Assembly: GCA_027450185.1 (NCBI GenBank)
Contig: DAIDKF010000006.1
Coordinates: 1 to 64,000 of the forward strand
Direction: 5' to 3'
From: Granulicella sp.
Lineage (GTDB): Bacteria > Acidobacteriota > Terriglobia > Terriglobales > Acidobacteriaceae
DNA length: 64,000 bases
In this document: piece after piece, positions 1 to 8,648 of the stretch
How positions within the stretch are numbered: the first letter of the stretch is position 1
Layout of the letters: every line of letters begins with the position of its first letter
The notes under the pieces: generated by a model
Seen by the model: only the letters and a program-made list of their open reading frames with translations
Told to the model about the DNA's origin: nothing
Database searches by the model: none
Translations under genes and position numbers: made by a program

Positions 1-1
1 C

Positions 2-541
2 CCCACCACCCTCCAGGACGGCTCTCAGCGCGATCCCGTCCTCACCGGGCCTGCTGCCGCCTCGTCCCTCCAGCTCGACTTCCCGGCGCTCGAAGACCGT
101 CACTCCATCCAGCTCGCTCTCTCCATGCTCATCACCGCCCTTGCTCAGGACCGCATCGACCCCAGGCGGGCCGCGTCCCTCTTCTACGGCCTGCAGATCG
201 CCAGCTCCAACGCCCGCAACCTCAACCCTCCCCCGCCCCAACACCTCCCCGTCGGCAAGGTCCGTCAGGCCATCCTCGACGAAGCCAGCGGAGCCCTCAT
301 CGCCCCCGACGAAGACCCCGAGGACCCGGAGGAGAGCCAGGACTACAAACCGATGGGCACCCTCACCCGCATCCTCAAGCAGTATGACGAAGAAAAGGCA
401 CAAACGGCCGAGCAGCCCCCTCTCGTCGCGGAGGCAGCCGCTTCCCCTGCCGCCGTCCCCGTTCCATCTCCCGACCGCAACTTTTCGTCTCCTCTCTGGT
501 CTGACCCCACAAGCAGCAACGTCAATCCATCCAGGAGCTGA
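2..541 (+). CDS. Acidobacterial hypothetical protein, 5' end outside window
   Basis: The open frame runs in from the left edge in frame 2 and ends with TGA, so only the last 179 codons are visible. An ATG at 125 exists, but the frame is open and protein-like before it (LDFPALEDRHSIQLALSM), so I read it as internal. The visible part has an Ala/Leu-rich helical stretch ending in LYGLQIASSNARNL-type sequence, then a Pro-rich and acidic tail (DEDPEDPEES) that looks disordered. I have the impression of similar short proteins of unknown function in other acidobacteria, from memory only. No catalytic motif is visible. The next gene starts 6 bp downstream, so the two may be co-transcribed. Confidence 0.6.
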   Translation, partial: PTTLQDGSQRDPVLTGPAAASSLQLDFPALEDRHSIQLALSMLITALAQDRIDPRRAASLFYGLQIASSNARNLNPPPPQHLPVGKVRQAILDEASGALIAPDEDPEDPEESQDYKPMGTLTRILKQYDEEKAQTAEQPPLVAEAAASPAAVPVPSPDRNFSSPLWSDPTSSNVNPSRS

Positions 542-547
542 AAACTC

Positions 548-850
548 ATGCAAAAGAACAGGTTATTCCCGCTCGTCGGAGCTCTGTTTCTCTCCGCGTC
601 TCTGGTTGCGGGCGCTCAGGTCGTCGTCCGCATTGGTCCTCCGCCCCCTGCGCCGGTCGAGGTCGTCCCCGTAGCTCCTCATCCCGGCTGGGTCTGGCAG
701 CCCGGCTTTCACCGCTGGGACGGCGCCCGTTACGTCTGGGTTCCCGGCCGCTACGTACGCCCTCCCTTCAGGGGCGCTGCCTGGATCCCCGGCCACTGGC
801 GCCGCGGCCCCGGCGGCTACGTCTGGGCAGAAGGCCACTGGCGTCATTAG
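548..850 (+). CDS. YXWGXW/WXXGXW repeat secreted small protein
   Basis: A 100-residue protein with an N-terminal signal peptide (basic MQKNR, hydrophobic LFPLVGALFLSASLVAG, likely cleavage near AGA-Q). The mature part is a Pro/Val linker followed by repeated aromatic-glycine units: VWQPGFHRW, YVWVPGRYV, AAWIPGHWRR, YVWAEGHWRH. These match the WXXGXW (YXWGXW) repeat family, exported proteins of unknown function common in acidobacteria and proteobacteria. The length is normal and the protein ends in a repeat. It lies 6 bp after the preceding gene. Location (periplasm or outer membrane) is inferred from the signal peptide. Confidence 0.8.
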   Translation: MQKNRLFPLVGALFLSASLVAGAQVVVRIGPPPPAPVEVVPVAPHPGWVWQPGFHRWDGARYVWVPGRYVRPPFRGAAWIPGHWRRGPGGYVWAEGHWRH

Positions 851-984
851 CCCGGGCCTAGATTCCCTTATCCGAACCATCCCGTCCCCACCCGCACGCG
901 TGTTTCGCAGAGTGGGTGGGGACGCGGATATTCGCAGCTCCAGTCCTCAAGCCTTCGTCTTCCGCGCTGGACTATCATCGACTC

Positions 985-1587
985 ATGTCCACGCTCACCC
1001 CCGAAGCTCGTGCCCGCCGCGTCAAAGTCCTCCTCTACGACGTTGACGGCGTCCTCACCAACGGCGACATCACCATCATCCCGCCGCTGGACGGCAACCC
1101 TGATGGCCGCGCCACGGAGGTCAAGTCCTTCTCCGCCCACGACGGCATGGGCATCGGCATCGCCCGTCTCGCCGGCCTCAGAATCGGCTTCATCACCAAG
1201 CGCCAGTCGCAGGTCGTAGCCATCCGCGCCCGCGACCTCAGGATCGACCACGTCTACCAGGGCCAGTCCAACAAGGCCGAAGCCCTCAACTCGATCATGG
1301 CTGCGGAGGGCTGCACGCTCGACGAGATCGCCTACGTTGGTGACGACATCATCGACCTCCCCGTGATGCGCGTCGTCGGCTTCGCCATCGCCACCTCCAA
1401 CGCCCGCCCGCAGGCCAAGGCCGCCGCGCACTACATCACCCCCAACCCCGGCGGCCACGGCGCCGGCCGCGATGCCATCGACTTCATCCTCAGCGCCCGC
1501 GGCATCCTCGACCAGACCATCGAGCGCTACCTCGACCCCACCAGCGCCGAAGCCAAATCCGCCGACATCGGCTCCGGCAACATGTAG
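985..1587 (+). CDS. kdsC: KdsC-type 3-deoxy-D-manno-octulosonate 8-phosphate phosphatase (HAD)
   Basis: A 200-residue HAD phosphatase. Motif I is DVDGV with the nucleophile at D19 and acid/base at D21, and motif IV is [10 protein letters not shown]. There is no large cap domain, as expected for the tetrameric C0-type KdsC group. KdsC removes phosphate from Kdo-8-P in the cytoplasm to give Kdo for the lipopolysaccharide inner core. The family fit is strong, but the substrate is inferred from the family; some relatives are attached to CMP-sialic acid synthesis. An in-frame ATG at 916 is less likely because the added residues have no family resemblance. The Kdo transferase gene waaA lies 20 kb away in the same window, which supports a Kdo role. 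Confidence 0.85.
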   Translation: MSTLTPEARARRVKVLLYDVDGVLTNGDITIIPPLDGNPDGRATEVKSFSAHDGMGIGIARLAGLRIGFITKRQSQVVAIRARDLRIDHVYQGQSNKAEALNSIMAAEGCTLDEIAYVGDDIIDLPVMRVVGFAIATSNARPQAKAAAHYITPNPGGHGAGRDAIDFILSARGILDQTIERYLDPTSAEAKSADIGSGNM

Positions 1588-1643
1588 CTCGCACCTCGCC
1601 CTCTGCATCTCAATCTCTGCATCTCACCCTCAGGAGAAACCAC

Positions 1644-2048
1644 ATGGAGATCAAACGCGTCGGCACGCAACCCTCCGACATCGGCCCTGCGGACTGGTTC
1701 ACGGGCACCGTCCGTCTTGACCCGCTCTTCCGTGCCCCCGATCCCGCCCGCGTCGCTGGTGCCAGCGTCACCTTCGAACCCGGCGCACGCACCGCCTGGC
1801 ACATCCACCCGCTCGGTCAGACTCTCATCATCACCGCTGGCAGCGGCTGGGCGCAGCGCTGGGACGGGCCCATCGAACCCCTCCACCCCGGCGACGTCGT
1901 CTGGTTTGCCCCCAACGAAAAGCACTGGCACGGCGCCACCCCCACCACCGCCATGACCCACATCGCCGTCCAGGAACGCCTTAACGGCAGCGCAGTCCAA
2001 TGGCTCGAGCACGTCACCGACGAGCAATACTCCAAGGGCCCCAGCTAA
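1644..2048 (+). CDS. Cupin with the active-site set of acidobacterial hydroxynitrile lyase
   Basis: A 134-residue single-domain cupin. The start has AGGAGAA at a good distance. The first cupin motif carries H53, H55 and Q59 (HIHPLGQT), and the second carries H94 and H96 (EKHWHG), with H106 further on. From memory of the literature, the manganese-dependent (R)-hydroxynitrile lyase of Granulicella tundricola has the metal ligands H53/H55/Q59/H94 and an active-site H106 at the same numbers, and the overall sequence reads as a close relative. The reaction would be reversible cleavage of cyanohydrins to aldehyde and cyanide, but the natural substrate of that family is not established. Carboxymuconolactone-decarboxylase-associated cupins are an alternative annotation. 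It follows kdsC by 56 bp. The stop codon lies in a tandem repeat. Confidence 0.82.
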   Translation: MEIKRVGTQPSDIGPADWFTGTVRLDPLFRAPDPARVAGASVTFEPGARTAWHIHPLGQTLIITAGSGWAQRWDGPIEPLHPGDVVWFAPNEKHWHGATPTTAMTHIAVQERLNGSAVQWLEHVTDEQYSKGPS

Positions 2049-2100
2049 GGGCCCCAGCTAAGGGCCCCAGCTAAGGGTCCCAGCTAAGGGTCCCAGCTAA
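2036..2100 (+). repeat. Five-copy 13-bp tandem repeat spanning the cupin stop codon
   Basis: Five contiguous units of GGGCCCCAGCTAA (units 4 and 5 read GGGTCCCAGCTAA) at 2036, 2049, 2062, 2075 and 2088. The first unit encodes the last codons and the TAA of the cupin gene. Because 13 is not a multiple of 3, the first three units place a TAA in each of the three forward frames. The two sequence variants are clustered, consistent with duplication of whole units. Confidence 0.95.
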
Positions 2101-2189
2101 GCGTCTTTCAAAGACCTGCGTCCGCAATCCCTCGCAGATACAAGTCCAATTGCGTTACGGGTCCAACTCACCACTACCCATCTTCTCCA

Positions 2190-2229
2190 CCGATGCAGCG
2201 TGGCATATCCCGATGCAGCGTGGCATATC
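2190..2229. repeat. 20-bp tandem duplication in intergenic DNA
   Basis: Two perfect adjacent copies of a 20-bp unit (CCGATGCAGCGTGGCATATC) at 2190-2209 and 2210-2229. They lie between the cupin gene and the helicase remnant. The surrounding 2101-2351 segment shows no convincing gene. Function unknown; it may be a simple slippage duplication. Confidence 0.85.
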
Positions 2230-2351
2230 GCGCGGCGCAGTACAGAGATCCCTGTATCCTGGCCGCTGGCGCAGCCTGTTCTCGCCGCTGCTGTTGCAGA
2301 CTTTTGCTCGCGCTTCGCAAGCGAAGAAACTGCGAACGGCTACAATATCTC

Positions 2352-2582
2352 ATGGCGATCGAGCCCCTCCCATCCGATCCCGCACTGGAACCCCTCGCAT
2401 GGACGCATCCCATCGTGCAGGAGTGGTTTCTCTCGAAGTTCGGCTCCGCCACCGAACCTCAGATCGCCGGCTGGCCCGCCATCCTTCGCGGTGATCCCAC
2501 CCTCATCCCCGAACTGCTCTGCGCCAATGCCCTCGCGACCCGCATCCCACAACCTGCTCCTTCACCCGGCCTCTTCTCATGA
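2352..2582 (+). pseudogene. Remnant resembling the N-terminus of an Lhr-type DEAD/DEAH helicase
   Basis: A 76-codon frame from ATG 2352. Residues about 18-47 (HPIVQEWFLSKFGSATEPQ, then GWPAILRGDPTLI) match the entry segment of Lhr-family helicases: a His-Pro helix and a Q-motif-like TxxQ...GWP stretch that normally leads straight into the Walker A loop. Here the frame instead runs into an unrelated Pro-rich 25-residue tail and stops; no Walker A, DEAH or later helicase motif follows. A full Lhr is roughly 1400 residues, so this is a stub left by a large deletion or a truncated duplicate. The TGA overlaps the ATG of the next gene (ATGA), which suggests that the two were translationally coupled. 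It may still be translated. Confidence 0.5.
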
Positions 2583-2806
2583 GCGAACGCAACCCTACTC
2601 TGCGCGATGATGCTTTGAACGGGACGGGCTTCAGCCCTTCCCCTGAACCCGAACAAACTCAGCGGGCTTCTGCCCCGGAGGGAAAGCCTCCCCTGCGCCC
2701 CGAAGATTTCTACACCGAAGGCCCCTACGTCGTCTTCACCGCCGCCTACCATCTTCGTCGCGGCTACTGCTGCAACTCCGGTTGCCGGCACTGCCCCTAC
2801 AACTAA
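2579..2806 (+). CDS. DUF5522 small cysteine-rich protein
   Basis: A 75-residue protein with a disordered N-terminus and a conserved C-terminal core: EDFYTEGPYVVFTAAYHLRR followed by GYCCNSGCRHCPYN. This C-terminal CC...C..CPY signature is typical of the DUF5522 family. The cysteines suggest metal binding, but no function is known. The start ATG overlaps the stop of the preceding helicase remnant by 4 bp. The gene ends 6 bp before the convergent VWFA gene. Confidence 0.75.
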   Translation: MSERNPTLRDDALNGTGFSPSPEPEQTQRASAPEGKPPLRPEDFYTEGPYVVFTAAYHLRRGYCCNSGCRHCPYN

Positions 2807-2812
2807 TGCACA

Positions 2813-4951
2813 TCACTTCGTCACCGCAGCGGTCACCGCCGCATTTGGAGCCGCCGTCGGTGTCACCTTCAACGCCAGCCGCGGGAACATGAAGCTCCCG
2901 CCCGCATCGTCAATCACGTTTACCTGGCAGATATACGTTCCCGGCTTCAGCGCCGCCAGCGGTACATCGAACTCAAACGCCACCGCATCATGTTCCACGT
3001 CATTGATCGCGCGCGCGGTCACTGGCTCCGTCTCATACACCTTCGTCCCATTGTTCATGAACTCGATGCTGGTAAGCACCTTGACGGCATCGTCCTTCGC
3101 ACTCTTCTCCCTCGCCGGGTCATACACTTCATACAGAAAATAGAGATGCTGGTCCTGCCGAAATACATGGGCTACATTCGGCACCCACTCCAGTCCATCG
3201 CGCACCAGCGGGCTTGTCGCATGTCTCTCTGCATCCGGCGTGCGTTGGCTCGCCACCACCACCGAACTCATCTTCAGCGGCGACTTCTTCAAATCCGGCA
3301 CCTGGATATCGGTCTCAAAGCTTCCCATATTTCCCGTCTGGTTCTCGCGCACCACAAACTTCAGGTGATACCTTCCCGGCGCCAGCACAAAGCCAGTCGA
3401 GTACTGAATATTCTTGCGCTTCACCTGCTGCGATGCGTCCACAGCCAGCTTCACCGTCTGGCGCACATTGCCCACCACCAATCCCTGCGCGTCCTTCACC
3501 TGCCCCATAATGTCCAGTGCCGCCTTGTCCCGATCCCCGCCCTGCACAAACGGAATCTGAGAGCCCGGAACGATCAAGCTCACTGGTACGAAGTACGAAT
3601 CCTTGTTTTCTCTGAAGTACATCGCCTGCAGGTACACCGCCACATCCGTCGCCGGCAGATCGCTACGCATCTGCTCCGTGAGCGCCTCTTCGCGGTCCTC
3701 GGTCTTCTGGTGCTGGAAGTCCGACGCAGCGTAATACCCCGGCCTGTACTGTAGCGTCACATCGTTCCGATCGACCTTCACGGTCAGGTGGCGATACGAC
3801 CCATCCCGCCGCTGATTCGTCGAGTGGAAGCCCAGCAGGTAGTATGCCTCCGTGTCATGCTCCACCTGCTGAAACGCCGGCGCAAAATCATTCGCGTCGA
3901 AAAACGCCTTTCCTCCTGTCTCGGTGCTCAGCGTGCTCAGCGTCTCCTGCGAGCCGAAGTTCGCACTCAGTTGCGCCGTTGCCGCTCCTCCGCTGTACGC
4001 TGAGTTCCCGCGCAAACTTCCCTGGCTTGCATCGCCCACCGGAGTCAGCGCCTGCAATCCACGCGCATCCACCGAATAAATCGCCAGGTTCGCCTTTGCC
4101 GCTTCATTGGTCGCGGCCCGCAGGCTGGCCTCATTCTCAATCCCGTTGCGCGTCAGTCCGCCGGAAAAATACAGCATTGACTTGCGCTCATCCACTCTTT
4201 CCAGGCTCTTTGAAATTGCTCGAATCGCCAGCAGTTCACGGTCCGTATTCAAGCTGTTGTACTCCGTATCGTCTGCCGCAAACGCCGTCGTATCGTCGGG
4301 TGTCCCGTCCGTCGAGCCGGTCGTTCCATTCACAAACCCCGTCTCATCCATGCCGTTGTATCGCGCCAGTCCCCGCAGCAGCGCAGCCTTGTTGGACGTG
4401 AAATCCTGGTCCATCGTCAGCCCCGTCGACATGCTCACCAGAGCCACCAGATCTGCCGGCTGCATCTGCTTGTTCACATAATCGTCCGCCGCATCCACTG
4501 CCCGATCGATGTCCTCATCCTGCATCGAGCTCAGGTCGAAGAAGATCACAATCAGCCGATGGTCCTTCAACTGTTTCGGACTCGCCGCAAAATCTCCCTG
4601 CAGCAAATCCGCCACCGAAGCCTTCCCTCCAGCCGTGGACTTCTCCGCCAGCACCGCTGCCTCATCCACATTCTGATAGTCGAAGCTGATAATCTTCTGC
4701 GGCTTCTTGTCCTCGAAGATCGTAAAGTCACTGGCCTTCAACCCCTTCACCACCGCGCCTGTCTTCTTGTCGCGCACAATCACATTGGTCAGCACGATGT
4801 TCGCATTCAAACTCAGTTTGAACGTCCCCTCGCCAGCCTGCTGCACCACCGGTGCAGCCTGACTCTGCGCGGCGGTCGTCTGCGCAGCCGCCCCCATCGG
4901 CCCGCCCATGCTCAGCACTCCAACCATCACCGCCGCAACCAATCTCCGCAT
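2813..4951 (-). CDS. VWFA-related acidobacterial exported protein (TIGR03436 type)
   Basis: A 712-residue protein with a signal peptide (MRRLVAAVMVGVLSMGG...AAAQ). Residues 45-95 carry the FKLSLNANIVLTNVIVRDKK and ASDFTIFEDKKPQKI segment that precedes the VWA fold in acidobacterial VWFA proteins. The VWA domain begins near residue 130 with LIVIFFDLSSM, where the metal-site motif DxSxS has Met instead of the last Ser. About 350 C-terminal residues are predicted beta-rich with no named domain. These proteins are abundant in acidobacteria and of unknown function; a periplasmic or surface protein-binding role is inferred from VWA folds in general. It is the last gene of a co-directional trio, 36 bp after the Oar-like receptor gene. 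Confidence 0.85.
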   Translation of the reverse strand: MRRLVAAVMVGVLSMGGPMGAAAQTTAAQSQAAPVVQQAGEGTFKLSLNANIVLTNVIVRDKKTGAVVKGLKASDFTIFEDKKPQKIISFDYQNVDEAAVLAEKSTAGGKASVADLLQGDFAASPKQLKDHRLIVIFFDLSSMQDEDIDRAVDAADDYVNKQMQPADLVALVSMSTGLTMDQDFTSNKAALLRGLARYNGMDETGFVNGTTGSTDGTPDDTTAFAADDTEYNSLNTDRELLAIRAISKSLERVDERKSMLYFSGGLTRNGIENEASLRAATNEAAKANLAIYSVDARGLQALTPVGDASQGSLRGNSAYSGGAATAQLSANFGSQETLSTLSTETGGKAFFDANDFAPAFQQVEHDTEAYYLLGFHSTNQRRDGSYRHLTVKVDRNDVTLQYRPGYYAASDFQHQKTEDREEALTEQMRSDLPATDVAVYLQAMYFRENKDSYFVPVSLIVPGSQIPFVQGGDRDKAALDIMGQVKDAQGLVVGNVRQTVKLAVDASQQVKRKNIQYSTGFVLAPGRYHLKFVVRENQTGNMGSFETDIQVPDLKKSPLKMSSVVVASQRTPDAERHATSPLVRDGLEWVPNVAHVFRQDQHLYFLYEVYDPAREKSAKDDAVKVLTSIEFMNNGTKVYETEPVTARAINDVEHDAVAFEFDVPLAALKPGTYICQVNVIDDAGGSFMFPRLALKVTPTAAPNAAVTAAVTK

Positions 4952-4987
4952 CTCTACCCTCTATCCTCTACGCTCTACACTCTGCTC

Positions 4988-7900
4988 TTAAAATCTGTAC
5001 CGCGCCTGCACCAGCACGGTGCGCATCGCGGCCGCGCTGGTCACCTCGCCGAAGTTCGCCGAGTTCTCCGTCGTATTAATACCGCTGTACTGCACCGTGT
5101 TGAACACATTGCTTGCCGTTACTCTCGCCTCCAGCGACCGCGTCCCGCCAAACTCCATCGTCCGCGACAGCGACGCATTCACCCCCACCGTTCCCGGCCC
5201 CTCAATCGAGTCCCGCGATGCGGTGCCATACTCTCCCGCCGGTGCGGCAAACGCCGCCTTGTTGAAGTAGTTTCCAACCGTTCCCGGACCCTTCAATGGT
5301 TGCGTGAACACGCGGTCTGGCCGCAGCGTAAACAAATTGCCCGACGACGCCTCCGCCTGGCTCCCCGCATACGACGGCGTAAAGTAAGCTCCCGTCGAGA
5401 ACGTAAACGTTCCACTCAGCGAAAAATCATCCAGTGCATGCGACCAGAATCCGCCCTGGTTGAAGTACGCTCGGTTCGGCCCAAACGGCAGCTCCAGCAG
5501 CCAGTTTCCCGTCGCGCTCTGCCTTCGATCGAACGACGAATTCGCCTCTTCCAAATCCAGCCGCCGGAAGTTCTGCACGCTCGTCGCGCTGACTCCGCCC
5601 ACCGACGACGCATTGTCGATCGAGTGCCCATACGTGTACGTAATCCCCAGCGCAATCCCCTTCTGCTGTCGCTTCTGTGCGCTCACCACCAGCGAATTCG
5701 CATGCGATCCCGCCACCGATGTCTCATATGAAAACGGTGCCACGCCCGGCGTCGTTACGCCCGCGGGCGTACTGTTCGGCGACCCCAATACATCCAGTCC
5801 GCTGCCCTTCGCTCCGCTATATCCAATGTTGAACACGATCTCCAGCGGCAGCGTCCGTTGAATATTAATGTTGTAAGCCTGCACCATTCCCAGCCGGTAA
5901 TTCTTATCCACCGAATAGCTGTTCTGAATCGTCTCCGCCGTCGAGCATCCGAACCCATTGGCCAGCGTCATATTCGCCGTCGTCGTTGTCGTCGTCGTCA
6001 CGCACCCCGTCGCCGTCGGTGTTGGATTCGTCGTGCTCGCGACAGCAACCGCATTCGTCTCAGTAGCCGCAAACGGCGGTTGAAACGACAGCGACTTCGC
6101 CATCGTAGCGAACTGCCCCGTGTTGTAGTTGATCCCGTACCCTGCTCGAATCACCGTAGCCTTTGTCAGCCGAGATCCAAACTTCGACGTCAGCCGCGGC
6201 GTCCACGCCATCCCGAACCGCGGCGCAAACATCGTCCGGTCCGGCTCAATCAGCCCGCCCGGAAACGTTCCTTCATACTTGCCCGCCTGCCCCGGCTGCA
6301 CCGGATCAACCTGCGTGAAGTCCGCATTGTGATCCAGGTTCACCAGCCGATTATTCTTCTCCGTATAAGGCGCGAAGTATTCATAGCGCACGCCATAATT
6401 CAGCGTCAGGTTCGACGCCACGCGGAAGTCGTCGGTCGCAAACCAGTCGTACTGGTTCTCACGCAGATAGATCTTGTACAACCCCGCCTGCAACGCCGTA
6501 CTCTGCGGCAGCCCCAGCAGAAAATCCGCAAAGCCCGACCCACTCGTCGCCGTGCTCCCTGCAGTTTTATCCGCAGGGCTCTCTGTCGCATATCCTGAAA
6601 ACGTAAACTGTCCCAGCGGATCATTGCCGCCAATCGAGTTCGCCTGCACCCTCCGCACATCCAGCCCCAGCCGCAGATTATGCCTCTTGTGCCGGTACGC
6701 AACGAAGTCCGAGAAGCCGATCGTCTGGTTAATCAACTCGCTTGGCGTCGAATTGGACAGCCCCGCAAAGTTGCTGATGTTCAGCGCAGGCAGCCCGTTA
6801 TAAAACCTCGGATCGGCAAACCCTCCCGACTCATTGGGAACTGTGATTCCTGCAGTCTGCGTCGGATTGCTCGCCGTATCCGTAAAATAATTCCGTGTCT
6901 GCGCGTTCAATCGATTCCACGTCGCCATCGCGTGGTTCGAAAGCCTTCCATAGGAGAGCGTGTATCCCGCATTCAGCGAATTGCCGTCGCTCTCCGTCGT
7001 TCCACCCAGTGGCAGAAAAATGTTCCGCACATCACTGGCAGAGTGCGAGTAGTTATATCCAATGTTGATGTTCTGCCGCAGCGACGCCGGCAGATTCGAG
7101 TTTCTTCCGCCTCCAAACATCGGAAACGGCGAGCCCGACTTCTGCCCCAGCGTCCGCACATACCGTGTGTTGATGGCGACAGCGTTATTGCCCGCATTCG
7201 CAATCGTCTCGTAGTTGAACCCCTGCGCATTCGTCGGAATATTCGGCGCGGGATAATACGCCAGCAGCGCCAGCGCCTGCGCTGAGATCGGCGTCGCCGC
7301 ATTCGCCAGGTTGTTGTTCAGCACCGCCAACCCCGTCGCCGGATCGTAAATCTCAACCGGCGTCACCACTCCGTTCACCACCTGGGTCGACTGTGAAAAA
7401 TCTCCCGTCCGCTCCAACGCCGTTGGCACCCGCGAAGGCCCACCCAGAAACGCATTCAGATTCTTCTGCCCGGTCAGATTGAAAAATACAAACTGGCTCG
7501 TATTCGGTTTCACCAGTCCCGGAATGTAGGGCGATCCCGCCAGCGTCACGCCAAACCGGTTGCTGTACGACGAAGGCTTCGTCTGCGGCTGCAGCGTCGG
7601 CGACCACTGTGCCGAATCCAGCGCCCCGTTACTCGTCTGATAGAAAACGCTCCCATGCGGCTGCGCAGGATTGAAGTTCCGAAACCCTCCGCTCCCAAAT
7701 CCTCCGCGTCCACCCCCACCCGGCCCACCCGGCCCACCACCGCCCATCATGCCGCCCAGCACGCCCACGATCGCATTCGTTGGGTCTCCTCCCGGTGGCA
7801 GCATCCCACTCGCCCGCGCGCGATCCACGGCGTCCTGCACGCGTTGCCGCATCTCATCCTCGCTGAAGTTCGCCAGGCCATTCGTCTGTCCGGTCTGCCC

Positions 7901-8548
7901 GGTCACCGCCACCGAATCCGTTGCAGCGTCTCCTATTCCCGCCATCGTCGGCAGTGCTGCGCCCGCATTTCCCGCGCCGGTCGTTGCATCCATTGCACTC
8001 TCGCCTGCGCTCAGGCTTAGCCCCTGCAACCCCTGTCCAGCACTCGTGCCACCACTCACAGCACTCTGCCGAACCTCCGCCACGGCCGCCCTGCTGGCCA
8101 ACTCCAACCCGAAGTCCGTCGCCTTCGGCACAACCCGAATGCCCTGCGCCGCCGCCTGTGCCTCCACGCCCGTCAGCACCACCTCTGCGGTCGCTTCCGC
8201 AAATCCCGTCAACTCCGCGCGCACCACGTACCTGCCATTGCGCGGTATTGCCATCGCGTAGGCTCCATCGATGTCGGTTGATGTCGCATACTTCTTTCCC
8301 GTCAACGTGTTGGTCGCCGTCACCGCAACTCCCGGCAGCGGAACCCCTCCCGCTTTACCTGCCGTCCCTGCCACCACTCGCCCTGCAATCGTCCCACCCT
8401 GTCCCGTCACCGCCGTCATTTGCGTCGCGGGAGCCTGAACTGTTCCCGAAGCCTGTATCGCCGGACTCTGCGCTGCAGGCGCACCGCACGCCATCAGCAC
8501 CGCCGCACCTGCTGCAACTCCTACCGCTCTTCTGAGCACCAGCCTCAT
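4988..8548 (-). CDS. Oar-like TonB-dependent receptor with carboxypeptidase-regulatory domain
   Basis: A giant (about 1186-residue) outer-membrane receptor of the acidobacterial Oar/TonB type. After a signal peptide, residues about 50-125 form a carboxypeptidase regulatory-like beta-sandwich (GGTIAGRVVAG, LPGVAVTATNTLTGK, GAYAMAIP). A Gly-rich spacer (about residues 260-295) leads to the long barrel, which ends in VQARYRF with the C-terminal Phe used for outer-membrane assembly. The plug domain is poorly conserved, which is usual in this group. The ligand is unknown; peptides or polysaccharides are guesses. GTG 8572 and ATG 8557/8554 are alternative starts; ATG 8548 has GGAG at 9 nt. It sits between the DUF5666 and VWFA genes, all on the minus strand. 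Confidence 0.85.
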   Translation of the reverse strand: MRLVLRRAVGVAAGAAVLMACGAPAAQSPAIQASGTVQAPATQMTAVTGQGGTIAGRVVAGTAGKAGGVPLPGVAVTATNTLTGKKYATSTDIDGAYAMAIPRNGRYVVRAELTGFAEATAEVVLTGVEAQAAAQGIRVVPKATDFGLELASRAAVAEVRQSAVSGGTSAGQGLQGLSLSAGESAMDATTGAGNAGAALPTMAGIGDAATDSVAVTGQTGQTNGLANFSEDEMRQRVQDAVDRARASGMLPPGGDPTNAIVGVLGGMMGGGGPGGPGGGGRGGFGSGGFRNFNPAQPHGSVFYQTSNGALDSAQWSPTLQPQTKPSSYSNRFGVTLAGSPYIPGLVKPNTSQFVFFNLTGQKNLNAFLGGPSRVPTALERTGDFSQSTQVVNGVVTPVEIYDPATGLAVLNNNLANAATPISAQALALLAYYPAPNIPTNAQGFNYETIANAGNNAVAINTRYVRTLGQKSGSPFPMFGGGRNSNLPASLRQNINIGYNYSHSASDVRNIFLPLGGTTESDGNSLNAGYTLSYGRLSNHAMATWNRLNAQTRNYFTDTASNPTQTAGITVPNESGGFADPRFYNGLPALNISNFAGLSNSTPSELINQTIGFSDFVAYRHKRHNLRLGLDVRRVQANSIGGNDPLGQFTFSGYATESPADKTAGSTATSGSGFADFLLGLPQSTALQAGLYKIYLRENQYDWFATDDFRVASNLTLNYGVRYEYFAPYTEKNNRLVNLDHNADFTQVDPVQPGQAGKYEGTFPGGLIEPDRTMFAPRFGMAWTPRLTSKFGSRLTKATVIRAGYGINYNTGQFATMAKSLSFQPPFAATETNAVAVASTTNPTPTATGCVTTTTTTTANMTLANGFGCSTAETIQNSYSVDKNYRLGMVQAYNINIQRTLPLEIVFNIGYSGAKGSGLDVLGSPNSTPAGVTTPGVAPFSYETSVAGSHANSLVVSAQKRQQKGIALGITYTYGHSIDNASSVGGVSATSVQNFRRLDLEEANSSFDRRQSATGNWLLELPFGPNRAYFNQGGFWSHALDDFSLSGTFTFSTGAYFTPSYAGSQAEASSGNLFTLRPDRVFTQPLKGPGTVGNYFNKAAFAAPAGEYGTASRDSIEGPGTVGVNASLSRTMEFGGTRSLEARVTASNVFNTVQYSGINTTENSANFGEVTSAAAMRTVLVQARYRF

Positions 8549-8648
8549 CCGCATCATCTCCAAACCGTTCACCTACACCTCTCCCATCACTCGAGCTGAA
8601 TCTTCTCGGGCCGCTTGGTCTCAGCGCACTCTCCATCGCACGCGCGCA

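Noticed and set aside
2036-2100. CRISPR-like array
   Set aside because: Units are contiguous 13-bp repeats with no spacers.
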